Shown here one piece after another: positions 24,832 through 34,877 of a DNA stretch of 64,000 bases (positions within the stretch are counted from its first letter, which is position 1; every line of letters starts with the position of its first letter). Origin of the DNA: Paragemmobacter ruber (GTDB taxonomy: Bacteria; Pseudomonadota; Alphaproteobacteria; Rhodobacterales; Rhodobacteraceae); the NCBI RefSeq assembly GCF_009908315.1, contig NZ_JAAATW010000001.1:372001-436000 (forward strand), in the 5' to 3' direction. The notes under the pieces are model-generated. The model did no database searches and was not told the origin of the DNA. It saw only the letters and a program-made list of their open reading frames with translations. A program made the position numbers and the translations under genes.

Positions 24832-26124
24832 ATGTCCGACGACCGCACGCTTGCCTTCGAGACGCTCCAGATCCATGCAGGCACCGCCCCCGATCCCGCC
24901 ACCGGCGCGCGGCAGGTGCCCATCTACCAGACCACCGCCTATGTCTTCCGCGACGCCGACCACGCTGCGAAACTCTTCAACCTGCAGGAGGTGGGCTATA
25001 TCTATTCGCGCCTGACCAACCCCACCGTCTCGGCACTGGCGAACCGCGTCTGCGCGCTGGAAGGCGGGGCGGGGGCGATCTGCTGCTCGTCGGGCCATGC
25101 TGCCCAGATCATGGCGCTTTTCCCGCTTATGGGACCGGGGCGCAACATCATCGCCTCCACCCGGCTCTATGGCGGCACGATGACCCAGTTCAGCCAGACG
25201 ATCAAACGCTTCGGCTGGTCCACGAAGTTCGTCGATTTCGACGATCTCGCCGCGATCGAGGCCGCGGTGGATGACGACACCCGCGCCATCTTCTGTGAAT
25301 CCATCGCCAATCCGGGGGGTTACATCACCGACCTTGATGCCGTGGCGGGCGTCGCCGACAAGGTCGGTCTGCCCCTGATCGTGGATAACACCTCGGCCAG
25401 CCCCTATCTCTGCCGCCCCATCGAACATGGCGCGACGCTGGTCGTGCATTCCGCCACCAAATACCTTACCGGCAACGGCACCGTCACGGGGGGCATCGTG
25501 GTGGATTCGGGCAAGTTCGACTGGTCCAAGTCGGGCAAGTTCCCCTCGCTCTCGGAACCCGAACCCGCCTATCACGGGCTGGCCTTCCACCCGGCCCTCG
25601 GCCCGATGGCCTTTACCTTCCACTCCATCGCGGTGGGCCTGCGCGACCTCGGCATGACGATGAACCCGCAGGGCGCGCATTACACGCTGATGGGCATCGA
25701 AACCCTGTCGCTGCGCATGGACCGGCATGTGGAAAACGCCCGCAAGGTGGCCGAATGGCTGGAGAAAGACCCCCGCATCGACTATGTCACCTATGCCGGT
25801 CTGCCCTCCTCGCCCTATCACCACCGCATGGCGCGCATCTGCCCCAAAGGCGCGGGCGCGCTGTTCACCTTCGCGGTCAAGGGCGGCTATGACGCCTGCG
25901 TGAAGCTGATCGACAGCGTCAAGCTCTTCTCGCATGTGGCGAACCTGGGCGATACGCGCTCGCTCATCATCCACTCGGCCTCCACCACCCACCGGCAACT
26001 GACCGAGGAACAGCAGATCAAGGCCGGTGCCGCGCCCAATGTCGTGCGCGTCTCCATCGGGACCGAGAACGCCGATGACATCATCGCCGATCTCGATCAG
26101 GCGCTGGCAAAAGCGACCGCCTGA
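24832..26124 (+). CDS. metY: O-acetylhomoserine sulfhydrylase (aminocarboxypropyltransferase)
   Basis: PLP enzyme forming homocysteine (or methionine) from O-acetylhomoserine and sulfide (or methanethiol). 430 residues, the MetY length. FETLQIHAGTAPDPATGARQVPIYQTTAYVF is the typical start of this Cys/Met-metabolism subgroup; YSRLTNPTVSALANRVCALEGGAGAICCSSGHAAQ gives the tyrosine and phosphate-contact region; the PLP lysine is in VVHSATKYLTGNG near residue 209. Strong GGGAGGGG ribosome site. A terminator hairpin follows. Confidence 0.95.
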   Translation: MSDDRTLAFETLQIHAGTAPDPATGARQVPIYQTTAYVFRDADHAAKLFNLQEVGYIYSRLTNPTVSALANRVCALEGGAGAICCSSGHAAQIMALFPLMGPGRNIIASTRLYGGTMTQFSQTIKRFGWSTKFVDFDDLAAIEAAVDDDTRAIFCESIANPGGYITDLDAVAGVADKVGLPLIVDNTSASPYLCRPIEHGATLVVHSATKYLTGNGTVTGGIVVDSGKFDWSKSGKFPSLSEPEPAYHGLAFHPALGPMAFTFHSIAVGLRDLGMTMNPQGAHYTLMGIETLSLRMDRHVENARKVAEWLEKDPRIDYVTYAGLPSSPYHHRMARICPKGAGALFTFAVKGGYDACVKLIDSVKLFSHVANLGDTRSLIIHSASTTHRQLTEEQQIKAGAAPNVVRVSIGTENADDIIADLDQALAKATA

Positions 26125-26135
26125 CCGAAAAGGAA

Positions 26136-26161
26136 AAGGGGCGCGGCCCTCCGCGCCCCTT
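26136..26161. terminator. terminator between metY and the SIMPL gene
   Basis: Stem AGGGGCGCGG / CCGCGCCCCT with loop CCCT, A-rich on the left (AAAAGGAAAA) and TTCTG on the right, so it may work in both directions for these convergent genes. Confidence 0.65.
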
Positions 26162-26192
26162 CTGCCCCTGAAATCGCAGGGAAAAGGCAAGC

Positions 26193-26891
26193 TTACTGCG
26201 CGATCTCCCATGTGATGGTGACCTGCGCCGTCACCCCGACCTCGCCGCCCGCCACCGGCACCGGGGCATCGGCCATCGCGGCCTCCATCCGGTACATGGG
26301 CATGGGCGGCGCATAGCCGCCGCTCTCGCTGATCGACACGATCCGCCCCAGCCCGACCCCCGCCGCACCGGTCAACAGCTCTGCCCGCGCCCGCGCCTCG
26401 GCAACCGCCGCCTTGCGTGCCTCGTCCATGGCAGGGTCCGGCTCGGCCAGCCCAAAGCTCACCCCGTTCAGCGTATTCGCCCCGTCTGCGATCGCGGCAT
26501 CGAGGATGGGTCCCAGCTTGGCCATGTCGCGCACGCGGATCGACAGGGTGTTGGTCGCCACATAGCCCTGGATTTCGGGCATGGAACTGCCATCGCTGTT
26601 CGACCAGTTAGGGTTCAGGTTCAGGGTCGAGGTCTGGATGTCGCGATCCTCCACCCCCGCCGCCTTCACCCGCTCCAGCACCGCGGCCAGCGATGCGGAA
26701 TTAGCCGCCATCGCCTCGGCCGCCGTCGCGCCCTGCGTGGTCACCCCAAGGCTGACCGTGGCAAGGTCCGGCGCCGCCGTCACCACGCCTTCGCCGGTCA
26801 CGGTGATCGTGGCGGGGCTCACATGCTGATCGGCCATGACCGGGCTGGCCAGAACGGCGCCGGAAAGAAGAAGGGCGGAAAGGGTGCGCAT
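26193..26891 (-). CDS. SIMPL-domain (DUF541) periplasmic protein
   Basis: 232 residues with signal peptide MRTLSALLLSGAVLASPVMA. The mature region TITVTGEGVVTAAPDLATVSLGVTTQGATAAEAMAANS is the SIMPL/DUF541 signature (G-G-v---Pd-a-i-lgv), with NPNWSNSDG and ARKAAVAEARARAELLTGAAGVGLGRIVSISE following. Family members are periplasmic or outer-membrane-associated and linked to stress or kinase signalling in some organisms, biochemical role unclear. The start at 26891 places the signal peptide first. Confidence 0.9.
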   Translation of the reverse strand: MRTLSALLLSGAVLASPVMADQHVSPATITVTGEGVVTAAPDLATVSLGVTTQGATAAEAMAANSASLAAVLERVKAAGVEDRDIQTSTLNLNPNWSNSDGSSMPEIQGYVATNTLSIRVRDMAKLGPILDAAIADGANTLNGVSFGLAEPDPAMDEARKAAVAEARARAELLTGAAGVGLGRIVSISESGGYAPPMPMYRMEAAMADAPVPVAGGEVGVTAQVTITWEIAQ

Positions 26892-27057
26892 GGGGATGCT
26901 CCTGTTATGCGATGGCCCCTTTTCCACCCGCCGCCCCCCCTGCCGCAAGTCAGATAAACGTGCAGTCTCCTTCCCTTCGGCAAAAAGCTGCTGTAGACCA
27001 GTGCGCAGCCGCCGCCTTGCATTCCCGCTGTCCCGGAAGCTGTGCTAGACCCGCCCC

Positions 27058-30000
27058 ATGAAGCCGAACTTTGCCCTCAACTTCACCGATGACAGCATCA
27101 CGCTGCTGCACCGCACCAAACGGGGCTGGGCAGAGGTCGGAAGCACCCCCTTCGATACCGATGACCTGCCCGCCGCACTGGCCGATTTGCGCAGCAAGGC
27201 CGAAGGGTTGGCCCCCGGCGGGATCACGACCAAGCTGGTCATCCCGAATTCGCAGATCAAGTATCTGACGCTGGCCGCCCCCGGCCCCGATGCCGCGGCC
27301 CGCAAGGCACAGATCGCCGTCGCGCTGGAAGGCCAGACGCCCTATGACGTGGCCGATCTCGTCTGGGATCACAGCGGCACGGGCGACAGCGTCACCGTGG
27401 CCGTTCTGGCACGCGAAACGCTTGACGAGGCGGAAGGTTTCGCCGTTTCGAACGGGTTCAATCCGTTGGCCTTCGTGGCCATCCCGCCCGATGGCGCGTT
27501 CGGGGCAGAGCCGTTCTTCGGGCAGACGAGTTTTGCAGAAACCGTGCTGAAGCCGGGCCAGAAGGTGGAGCGCGAGGCCGACCCGATCCGTCTGTCGGAT
27601 GCCGCAGCCACCGCCTCTGCCGCGCCCTCGTCAGAGACGCCCGACACGACATCTGCCGCCACCTCCGACGCACCCTCTGCGCCGGAAACCGCCCCGGACC
27701 CCGCCCCCGCGCCACCGGCCGCGCCGGAAGCACCGCTTGACGTGCGGGCCGCGGCCGATCCCGCGCCTGACGCCGAACCCTCGGCGCTTCCCGGCGGCGT
27801 CGATGATCTGCCGGAACCCGCCCCCGTCGAAGTGCCGCCCCCCGGCCCCGAGGCCGCCGTTCCGCAGACCGAACCCGAACCGGCACCCGTCACCACACCC
27901 GTTTCGGCACCCGTCGCGCCCCCCACCGCCCCATCGCTTTCCGCCGACAGGGCCACCGATCCGACCGTGGACCCGGCGGCCATCGCCGCCACGCTGAGCG
28001 CGGGCGATCCGCCCGCCATGCCCTCCGTGCTCGCTGCCGCGATCCCTGACCCGGACGAGGCGCCGATGGCCGTGGATGTGGGCGACGATCTGCCCGGCGC
28101 GGGCGATGCGCCGCGCCGCATCGTCGATCCGGGCGTCGAGGATGATCTTCCGCCGATGCCGTCTGCTGCGGCGCTTGGCGCCTATGCCGGGCGTCCGCAG
28201 GGCGCACGGGCCGGAGCGAACGACCTGCCGCCCCGTCCGGCACCCATCGTGGCCGAAGCTGACCGCAGCCTCGCCCGCGGCGGCAAGGCGCCTGCCGAAC
28301 GTCCGGCCGGGGCGCGCCCCGCACCCAAGTTCAGCTACGAGACACCCGGTGAAAAGCCGCCCTCCGCCGCCAGCAAGGCGCTGCGCGGGGTGACGGCGAT
28401 GGTCACCGCGCCGTCGATCCCCGGCGGCCGTGGCAAGGCGAAGGTCACGGCGGGCATCGCCGCAGCCGCCACCGCCGCAGGCGCGGCGGCAGGGTCCGCC
28501 GCCACTGGCGCCGCGCAGGCCACAGCGCAGGCCGCCGCACAGGCCACATCGCCCGCCACCAAGCGGTCCAGCGGCCTCGGCACCCGCCCCATGCCCGTGC
28601 GCGGCAAGCCCCGCCACCTCGGCCTGATCCTGACCGGCATCCTGCTGATCATGCTCGCCCTCGCGGCGGGCCTGTCGTCCTATTATGTAAGCTGGAACTC
28701 TGACACTGAGGCGCAGCCCACACAGGCGGCCTCTGACGCCATCACCGCCCCCGACGGGATCACCGCATCCGACGTCGCCCCGGAAGACGAGATGCTGGCC
28801 GATCTGCAGGACCCGGCAGATTTCGCGCAGCCCGCGCCGGACGCCGGGGCGCCAGCGCCCGACGATACCGCCGCCGCCCCCCCGGCAGAGGCACCGGTCG
28901 CAGAGGCTGCACCACCGCCAGACGCCACCGCATCCGAACCCGCCACAGCCGCTGCACCGGAACCCGCACCCGCGACCGTCGTCGCGGGTGATCCCGCCCG
29001 TGCCGCCGCGCCTTCGGCAGATGCGCAGGACGAGATTTTCCTGTCCGCCGCCGACACGCCCCCCGCGCCGGTGGACGCGGCGGCCCTCGCCGCCCCGACA
29101 GCCGCGCCGGACACGCCGCCCGCCGCGCCGCAACCGCCCCCGCCCTTCGGCACCGTCTATCAGTTCGATGCGGACGGTCGCATCCTGCCCACGCCCGAAG
29201 GCATCGCCACGCCCGATGGCGTGATGCTGTTTGCAGGCAGCCCGGCCCTCGTGCCGCCCAGCCGCCCCGAAAGCGTGACCGAGGCCGCCCGCGCCGCCGC
29301 CGCAGCCGCCGCACCGGCAGCCGCTGCCGCACCGGCGGGCGATCCTGCCACCGCCACAGACACCGCCGCCACCACCACGGCCGAGCCTGAATTCATCATC
29401 CCCTCCGATCCTGCCCTCGCCGATGCGCGGCCCCTGCCGCGCCCGGCCGGACTGGCCCCTGCACCCGCGACCGAGGCCGTGGTGGACGATGGCGCCGCGC
29501 TGGCCCCGGCCGCCGACCCGCGCCTCGCGGGCCTGCGCCCGGCCGCACGGCCACAAAGCATCGTCGCTGCCGCTGCCGCAGCAGGCACAACCCCCGCCGC
29601 GAACCCCAATGGCAGCCTCGCGCTGGTCGCCCCCGAAGGCACCGTCACGCCCATCGGCCTTGCCATCTCGCGCCGCCCCGCCGAACGCCCGCGCGATTTG
29701 AGCCGCGCCGTGGAAGAGGCTGTCGCCGCCGCGATCCGCCTCCCCGACCCGGAACCGGCCCCGCCCGCCGCAGAAGAAGTCACCCCGGAAACCGAAGAAG
29801 AGCCCGAAATCGCCGAAACGGCGGCGCCGCGCATCCCGTCGTCGGCGAATGTCGCGACGCAGGCCACCCTGCGCAACGCGATCAACCTGCGCGACATGAA
29901 CCTGATCGGCGTCTACGGCACCTCGTCCAACCGCTATGCGCTGGTGCGCAACCCCAATGGCCGCTACGTGCGGGTCGAGGTTGGGGATCGGCTTGACGGC

Positions 30001-30084
30001 GGGCGTGTGGCGGCCATCACGGCCTCTGAGGTGCGCTACGAAAAGCGGGGCCGGATGGTTGTCCTCGCGCTTCCCAACAGCTGA
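27058..30084 (+). CDS. large single-span protein with GspL/PilM-like N-terminus and GspC/PilP-like C-terminus
   Basis: 1008 residues. Residues 1-180 show alternating strands and helices (FALNFTDDSITLLHR, TKLVIPNSQIKYLTL, AVALEGQTPYDVADLVWD) like the first actin-like half of GspL/PilM. A long Ala/Pro/Asp/Glu-rich disordered linker follows, one membrane helix at about 520-543 (LILTGILLIMLALAAGLSSYY), a second disordered region, and a C-terminal domain (about 930-1008, NLIGVYGTSSNRYALVRNPN..VRVEVGDRLDGGRVAAI) like GspC-HR/PilP. No other type II secretion or pilus gene is nearby. The low-complexity part can attract false IF-2-like annotations. Gene reality is strong; role unknown. Confidence 0.75.
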   Translation: MKPNFALNFTDDSITLLHRTKRGWAEVGSTPFDTDDLPAALADLRSKAEGLAPGGITTKLVIPNSQIKYLTLAAPGPDAAARKAQIAVALEGQTPYDVADLVWDHSGTGDSVTVAVLARETLDEAEGFAVSNGFNPLAFVAIPPDGAFGAEPFFGQTSFAETVLKPGQKVEREADPIRLSDAAATASAAPSSETPDTTSAATSDAPSAPETAPDPAPAPPAAPEAPLDVRAAADPAPDAEPSALPGGVDDLPEPAPVEVPPPGPEAAVPQTEPEPAPVTTPVSAPVAPPTAPSLSADRATDPTVDPAAIAATLSAGDPPAMPSVLAAAIPDPDEAPMAVDVGDDLPGAGDAPRRIVDPGVEDDLPPMPSAAALGAYAGRPQGARAGANDLPPRPAPIVAEADRSLARGGKAPAERPAGARPAPKFSYETPGEKPPSAASKALRGVTAMVTAPSIPGGRGKAKVTAGIAAAATAAGAAAGSAATGAAQATAQAAAQATSPATKRSSGLGTRPMPVRGKPRHLGLILTGILLIMLALAAGLSSYYVSWNSDTEAQPTQAASDAITAPDGITASDVAPEDEMLADLQDPADFAQPAPDAGAPAPDDTAAAPPAEAPVAEAAPPPDATASEPATAAAPEPAPATVVAGDPARAAAPSADAQDEIFLSAADTPPAPVDAAALAAPTAAPDTPPAAPQPPPPFGTVYQFDADGRILPTPEGIATPDGVMLFAGSPALVPPSRPESVTEAARAAAAAAAPAAAAAPAGDPATATDTAATTTAEPEFIIPSDPALADARPLPRPAGLAPAPATEAVVDDGAALAPAADPRLAGLRPAARPQSIVAAAAAAGTTPAANPNGSLALVAPEGTVTPIGLAISRRPAERPRDLSRAVEEAVAAAIRLPDPEPAPPAAEEVTPETEEEPEIAETAAPRIPSSANVATQATLRNAINLRDMNLIGVYGTSSNRYALVRNPNGRYVRVEVGDRLDGGRVAAITASEVRYEKRGRMVVLALPNS

Positions 30085-30148
30085 TCGGTTGATCCGAAGC
30101 GGCCGCGCGCCCCATCACATGGCCTGAGCGGGCGGCAGAAGGGACGGC

Positions 30149-32125
30149 ATGGAAGGGCTTCTGCTTCAGGGCAGCATCTATCTTGGCGCGGCGGTCCTTG
30201 TGGTGCCGCTGGCCATGCGGCTGGGCCTTGGTTCGGTCTTGGGCTACCTCGCGGCCGGGATCCTCGTCGGCCCTGTGTTCGGTCTGGCAGGGGCGGATAC
30301 GGCGGATCTTCAGCATTTCGCGGAATTCGGCGTTGTCCTGATGCTGTTCCTGATCGGGCTGGAGCTGGAGCCGCGCACGCTTTGGGACATGCGCCACCGG
30401 CTGGTGGGGCTGGGCGGCGCGCAGGTGGTGCTGACCGCTGCCGCCATCGCGTGCCTATGCCTTTCGCTGGGCTTTGTCTGGCAGGTTGCGCTGACCCTTG
30501 GGCTGGTGTTGTCGCTGTCCTCCACCGCGATCGTCCTGCAGACGTTGAACGAGAAAAACCTGATGCGCACCGCAGGGGGGCGGGCGTCGTTTTCCGTCCT
30601 GCTGACGCAGGATCTTGCCGTCATCCCGATGCTGGCCTTCCTGCCGCTGCTCACCCTGCCCGGCCTTGCGGCCCCCACGGCGGCCACCTTCGGCATCACC
30701 AACGGCGCCGCAACAGGGGGCGATCACGCCACAGAGGGGGTGGCAGAGCCGCTCTTGACGCTGGTTGATCAGCTTCCGGGCTATGCCACCACGCTGCTGA
30801 CGCTGGCCATCGTGGGCGGGATCGTTCTGGCGGGGCATTTCCTGTCGCGCCCGGTGTTCCGCTTTGTCCACGCCGCCCGCTTGCCCGAGATGTCCACCTT
30901 CATCTCGCTCCTGATCGTGCTGGGCATCGCCTTCCTGATGATGCTGGTCGGCCTGTCGCCCGCGCTTGGCACCTTCCTCGCGGGCGTCGTGCTGGCCAAT
31001 TCCGAATTCCGCCACCAGATCGAGGCCGAGATCAAACCCTTCAAGGGGCTTCTCCTGGGCCTGTTCTTCATGACGGTGGGCATCGGGATCGACACCCGCG
31101 TGCTGTTCAGCCAGCCGGTGACGATCCTCTCCCTCACCCTTACACTGATCGCGGTGAAGGCGGCGATCCTCTATCTCATCGCCATTCCCTTCGGGTTGCG
31201 CGGGCATGATCGCTGGCTGTTCACCCTCGGTCTTGCGCAAGCGGGCGAATTCGGCTTCGTCCTGGTCAGCTTTGCCCGCCAGCAGGGCATCCTGTCGCTG
31301 AACGAAGGTCAGGTCGCGCTTCTGGTGGTCAGCCTGTCGATGCTGCTGACGCCTGCGCTGTTCATCGCCTATGAACGACTAGCCCGCCGCCTGCGCAGCC
31401 GCACCCCGGAACGCGCCCCCGACCTGATCGACGAGAAGGGCCGCGTGATCATCGCAGGGATCGGGCGCTTCGGGCAGGTGGTCAACCGTCTGGTCCGCAT
31501 GTCGGGGCTGTCGACGGTGGTTCTGGATTCCGACATGGCCACGATCGAGACGATGCGCCGCTTCGGGGTGAAGGGGTTCTTCGGCGATCCGGCCAATCCC
31601 GCGCTGCTCGACAGCGCCGGTCTGGACGAGGCGGCGATCCTCGTCGTGGCCGTGGATGACCGCGAAAATGCCAACCGCATCGTCCGCTATGCCCGCCGCC
31701 GCAGGCCCGACATCCACATCGTGGCCCGCGCCCGCGACCGGGTGCATGTCTACGAACTCTATCAGGCCGGGGCCGATGACATCGTCCGCGAAACCTTTGA
31801 CAGTTCGATCCGTGCCGGGCGCTACGTTTTGGAAAACATGGGTTTTTCGGAGTATGAGGCAGCCAAGCTGTCGCAGACCTATTACAAGGTGGACCGCGCC
31901 GCGATGCGGGATCTGGCCGGGCTCTGGGTGCCGGGCCAGCCGGTGCATCTGAACGATGCCTATGTGGAACGGGCCAAGCAGCTGGACCGCGATCTGGAAT
32001 CCGCGCTGACGGATGAACTGCACGAAACCCGCCCGATGGCGGGCGAAGACGTGCCTGCCCCTTTCGTCGATGTGGCCGAAGAAGACGCCCTCGCCGATCC
32101 GCAGCCGCGCGGCGAGACGGCCTAG
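30149..32125 (+). CDS. CPA2-family cation:proton antiporter with RCK/TrkA-N domain (KefB/KefC-like)
   Basis: 658 residues. About twelve membrane helices over residues 1-405, including [12 protein letters not shown] and [18 protein letters not shown], the CPA2 landmarks. From about residue 431 a Rossmann RCK domain follows ([22 protein letters not shown], then [28 protein letters not shown]), which binds NAD(H) or nucleotides and gates the channel-like transporter in Kef systems. The C-terminus is acidic. K+ efflux coupled to H+ is the likely role. No KefF/KefG ancillary gene is present. Its TAG stop shares bases with the cobT stop. Confidence 0.93.
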   Translation: MEGLLLQGSIYLGAAVLVVPLAMRLGLGSVLGYLAAGILVGPVFGLAGADTADLQHFAEFGVVLMLFLIGLELEPRTLWDMRHRLVGLGGAQVVLTAAAIACLCLSLGFVWQVALTLGLVLSLSSTAIVLQTLNEKNLMRTAGGRASFSVLLTQDLAVIPMLAFLPLLTLPGLAAPTAATFGITNGAATGGDHATEGVAEPLLTLVDQLPGYATTLLTLAIVGGIVLAGHFLSRPVFRFVHAARLPEMSTFISLLIVLGIAFLMMLVGLSPALGTFLAGVVLANSEFRHQIEAEIKPFKGLLLGLFFMTVGIGIDTRVLFSQPVTILSLTLTLIAVKAAILYLIAIPFGLRGHDRWLFTLGLAQAGEFGFVLVSFARQQGILSLNEGQVALLVVSLSMLLTPALFIAYERLARRLRSRTPERAPDLIDEKGRVIIAGIGRFGQVVNRLVRMSGLSTVVLDSDMATIETMRRFGVKGFFGDPANPALLDSAGLDEAAILVVAVDDRENANRIVRYARRRRPDIHIVARARDRVHVYELYQAGADDIVRETFDSSIRAGRYVLENMGFSEYEAAKLSQTYYKVDRAAMRDLAGLWVPGQPVHLNDAYVERAKQLDRDLESALTDELHETRPMAGEDVPAPFVDVAEEDALADPQPRGETA

Positions 32126-33138
32126 CCGCCCGACACACCCGCCTCGGCAAAGGTCGCCATGTCGGAATGGCAGGCCAGCGCCCCCTTCACCACACCCAGC
32201 GCCAGCGCCGCACCCGACCCCTCGCCCAACCGCAGGCCAAGGTTCAGCAGCGGTTCCTTGCCCAAGGCCGCCAGCAGCCGCCCATGCCCGCTTTCCGCGC
32301 TGACATGGCCCGCGATGCAATGGTCCAGCGCCCCGGGTACCGCACGTTCCAGCACAGCCGCCGCAGCCGTGCAGATGAAGCCGTCCAGCACCACCGGAAT
32401 CCGCTCTGCCCGCGCGCGGGCGATGGCCCCGGCCATCGCGGCCAGTTCCCGCCCGCCAAGGCAGCGCAACACCTCAAGCGGATCGTCCAGCACTGCGGCA
32501 TGCCGCGCCAGACCGCGCGCCACCGCGCTGGCCTTGCGCGCCAGCCCCGCCTCATCCACCCCGGTGCCACGCCCCACCCAGCCCGCCGGATCGCCCCCGA
32601 ACAGGGCCGCCGCCAGCGCGGCGGCGGGCGTGGTATTGCCGATCCCCATCTCGCCCGTCACGAAAACATCCGCCGCAGGATCCACAGCCGCCCAACCGGT
32701 GGCCAGCGCGGCCACCACCTCGGCCTCGGTCATCGCGGGGGCCTTGGTGAAATCCTGTGTGGGCTGGTCAAGTTCGATCGCATGCACCGCCATGTCGGCC
32801 CCGAAGGTGCGGCTCAGCTGATTGATCGCGGCCCCGCCCGCCCGGAAATTCGCCACCATCTGCACCGTCACCTCTGCCGGAAAGGCGGAAACGCCTTGCG
32901 CCACGACACCGTGATTGCCCGCAAAGATCACCACCTGCGGTCGGTCACAGTGGGGGCGGTCGGTGCCCTGCCAGCCTGCGAACCAGATCGCCAGATCCTC
33001 CAGCCGCCCCAGCGCGCCGGGCGGTTTGGTCAACTGCCCGTTGCGGTCTGCCGCTGCGGCCTGTGCCGCCGCATCGGGCCCCGGAAGATCGGCAAGCAGG
33101 GCGCGGAAATCGGCAAGGCTGGCGAAGGGAGAAGTCAT
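32122..33138 (-). CDS. cobT: nicotinate-nucleotide--dimethylbenzimidazole phosphoribosyltransferase
   Basis: Makes alpha-ribazole phosphate for the lower ligand of cobalamin. 338 residues, usual length. [21 protein letters not shown] is the N-terminal substrate-site segment, [37 protein letters not shown] and the C-terminal [13 protein letters not shown] with the catalytic glutamate are all present. Divergent, 80 bases, from cobS; together they do the nucleotide-loop assembly steps. It meets the antiporter gene tail to tail with overlapping stops (CTAG). The gap is too short for a cobalamin riboswitch. Confidence 0.95.
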   Translation of the reverse strand: MTSPFASLADFRALLADLPGPDAAAQAAAADRNGQLTKPPGALGRLEDLAIWFAGWQGTDRPHCDRPQVVIFAGNHGVVAQGVSAFPAEVTVQMVANFRAGGAAINQLSRTFGADMAVHAIELDQPTQDFTKAPAMTEAEVVAALATGWAAVDPAADVFVTGEMGIGNTTPAAALAAALFGGDPAGWVGRGTGVDEAGLARKASAVARGLARHAAVLDDPLEVLRCLGGRELAAMAGAIARARAERIPVVLDGFICTAAAAVLERAVPGALDHCIAGHVSAESGHGRLLAALGKEPLLNLGLRLGEGSGAALALGVVKGALACHSDMATFAEAGVSGG

Positions 33139-33218
33139 GCGAAGCTCTTTCTTGAAGGTGGCCCGCCAACTGGCTACCCAAGGTCGCAGGCGAAGACCAG
33201 CCGGGAAAGGACACAGCA

Positions 33219-33980
33219 ATGACCAACCGCGACCCCGCCCTGCTGGTCCGCGACGACCTGATCGCCGCCTTCGGCCTCTTGTCGCGCCTGCCCTTGCCCA
33301 CAAGCGCCGTGGCCCCTGATCCGCGCGCGGCCTGGGCCTGGCCTCTGGTCGGGGCGGTCACCGGGGCGTTGGCCGCGCTGGCGGCCAGCGTGGCGCTGGC
33401 GCTGTCGCTGCCCGCAGGGGTGGCGGCGGGGGTGGGGCTGATGACAGGGGCGCTGCTGACGGGCGGCCTGCATGAGGACGGGCTGGCCGACACGGCGGAT
33501 GGCCTGTTCGGCGCAAGCACGCGCGAGCGGCGGCTGGCGATCATGAAGGACAGCCGCATCGGCAGTTACGGGACGCTGGCGCTTTTGCTGATCACCCTGA
33601 TGCGCTGGTCGGCGGTCACCGCGCTGGTGATGATCGAACAGCACTGGGCGGGCCTGATCGCCGCAGGCGCGCTGTCCCGCGCGCCCATGGCCGTGCTGAT
33701 CGCGGCCCTGCCCAATGCGCGCGGCACCGGCCTTTCGCATCTGACGGGCATCCCGCCGCGCGGCGCGGTGATGGCCGCGCTGGCAATCGGAGCGGTGGTG
33801 GCCTTCCTCTGCACGGGCCTGACGGTCCTGCCCATGGCACTGGCGGCGGCGGCGACCACGGGGCTGATCGCGCGGGCCGCGCAACGGCGGATCGGCGGGC
33901 AGACCGGCGATATCCTCGGCGCGGCACAGCAACTGGCCGAGGTGGCGGCCCTGTCCTTCGCGGCGGCGCATCTGGGCTAA
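33219..33980 (+). CDS. cobS: cobalamin synthase (adenosylcobinamide-GDP ribazoletransferase)
   Basis: Integral membrane enzyme joining adenosylcobinamide-GDP and alpha-ribazole(-phosphate), the last assembly step of B12. 253 residues. [11 protein letters not shown] is the typical N-terminal motif, and [18 protein letters not shown] contains the acidic Mg-binding motif (E/D-DGLADT-DG), followed by [13 protein letters not shown]. About six to seven helices. Intrinsic terminator directly downstream. Confidence 0.95.
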   Translation: MTNRDPALLVRDDLIAAFGLLSRLPLPTSAVAPDPRAAWAWPLVGAVTGALAALAASVALALSLPAGVAAGVGLMTGALLTGGLHEDGLADTADGLFGASTRERRLAIMKDSRIGSYGTLALLLITLMRWSAVTALVMIEQHWAGLIAAGALSRAPMAVLIAALPNARGTGLSHLTGIPPRGAVMAALAIGAVVAFLCTGLTVLPMALAAAATTGLIARAAQRRIGGQTGDILGAAQQLAEVAALSFAAAHLG

Positions 33981-34011
33981 GCGCGCCCTGCCCCGCCACA
34001 GGACCATGCGA

Positions 34012-34047
34012 AAAGGCCGCAGGGCTGCGCCCTGCGGCCTTTGCTTT
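34012..34047 (+). terminator. intrinsic terminator of cobS (bidirectional with carD)
   Basis: 14-base perfect stem AAAGGCCGCAGGGC / GCCCTGCGGCCTTT, loop TGC, followed by GCTTT. The A-run before the stem lets it serve the convergent carD as well. Confidence 0.85.
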
Positions 34048-34062
34048 ACGGTCAGAACGGGC

Positions 34063-34572
34063 TCAGGCCGCGCGGCTGAGCAGCACGTCATCCACCTTCT
34101 TCTGCGCCCCGGCCTCATCCACGCCGGAAACAGCGGCGACTTCGCGGGTCAGACGCTCCAGCGCGGCTTCGTACAACTGACGCTCGGAATAGCTCTGCTC
34201 GCGCTGGTCATCGGTGCGGTAGAGATCGCGCACAACCTCGGCGATCGACAGCAGATCGCCCGAGTTGATCTTCTGTTCATATTCCTGCGCCCGGCGCGAC
34301 CACATGGCCCGCTTCACCCGGGCCTTGCCCTTCAGCGTATCCAGCGCCTTGGTCACGATATCGGGCGACGACAGTTGCCGCATGCCGATTTCGGTCGCCT
34401 TGTGCGTGGGAACACGCAGGGTCATCTTGTCCTTTTCGAAGGAGATCACGAACAGCTCCAGATGGAGCCCCGCGATTTCCTGCTCTTCGATCGAGATGAT
34501 CTTTCCCACGCCATGCGCGGGGTAGACGACGAATTCGTTGGGGCGGAATTCGGGCTTCTTGGTCTTGGTCAT
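34063..34572 (-). CDS. carD: CarD/CdnL-family RNA polymerase-binding regulator
   Basis: 169 residues. The N-terminal Tudor-like RNAP-interacting domain reads FVVYPAHGVGKIISIEEQEIAG--LELFVISFEKDKMTLRVP; the helical C-terminal DNA-contact domain contains KARVKRAMWSRRAQEYEQKINSGDLLSIAEVVRDLYR with the conserved tryptophan that wedges into the melted promoter in the family. Such proteins stabilise open complexes at rRNA and housekeeping promoters. An own promoter lies upstream. This type is common in alphaproteobacteria and not restricted to actinobacteria. Confidence 0.93.
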   Translation of the reverse strand: MTKTKKPEFRPNEFVVYPAHGVGKIISIEEQEIAGLHLELFVISFEKDKMTLRVPTHKATEIGMRQLSSPDIVTKALDTLKGKARVKRAMWSRRAQEYEQKINSGDLLSIAEVVRDLYRTDDQREQSYSERQLYEAALERLTREVAAVSGVDEAGAQKKVDDVLLSRAA

Positions 34573-34877
34573 TCAGTCGCATCCTCGATGGGACTGCCTG
34601 CCTCATGCGACAAGTCAACCGCCCGGGTCCTGCATGGCCCCGGTCCAACCGGCTGTTTTGTCACAGAAAGACCCCGCTCAGGCGAGCAGCGCTGAGCCAG
34701 GCATCAGGCTTCCGTGGTGTATGTAACAGATTCTATACCACAGAATCGCCCTGATTCCAACTGTGGCAAAGGTCCAAGCATCGGCCAACCGCCCGATTCT
34801 TCGGAAAGTATTCAGCGGTATTCCGAATCGTCCATGCAGACATGCCAGAACGGAATGGCCGCCCTGCCCGATCGGGA
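34573..34877. other. 305-base gap between carD and fdxA
   Basis: Contains the carD promoter (listed separately) and, nearer fdxA, an interrupted inverted repeat with arms CGGAA / TTCCG and outer CGATT / AATCG at about 34794-34830, which may end the fdxA transcript. Less G+C-rich than its neighbours. No coding frame supported. Confidence 0.55.
34732..34760 (-). promoter_or_regulatory. sigma-70 promoter of carD
   Basis: Reading the minus strand: TTGGAA (34760-34755), 17-base spacer, TATAGA (34737-34732). The start is predicted near 34725, giving a leader of about 150 bases before carD. It is one of the best -10 hexamers in the window. Confidence 0.6.

Noticed and set aside
33139-33218. Cobalamin riboswitch between cobT and cobS.
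   Set aside because: Only 80 bases and no B12-box-like sequence; the space must hold two divergent starts.
34573-34877. Replication origin with DnaA boxes in the carD-fdxA gap at the skew switch.
   Set aside because: No sequence close to TTATCCACA was found there by eye; origin identity rests only on the skew impression and is not annotated as a feature.
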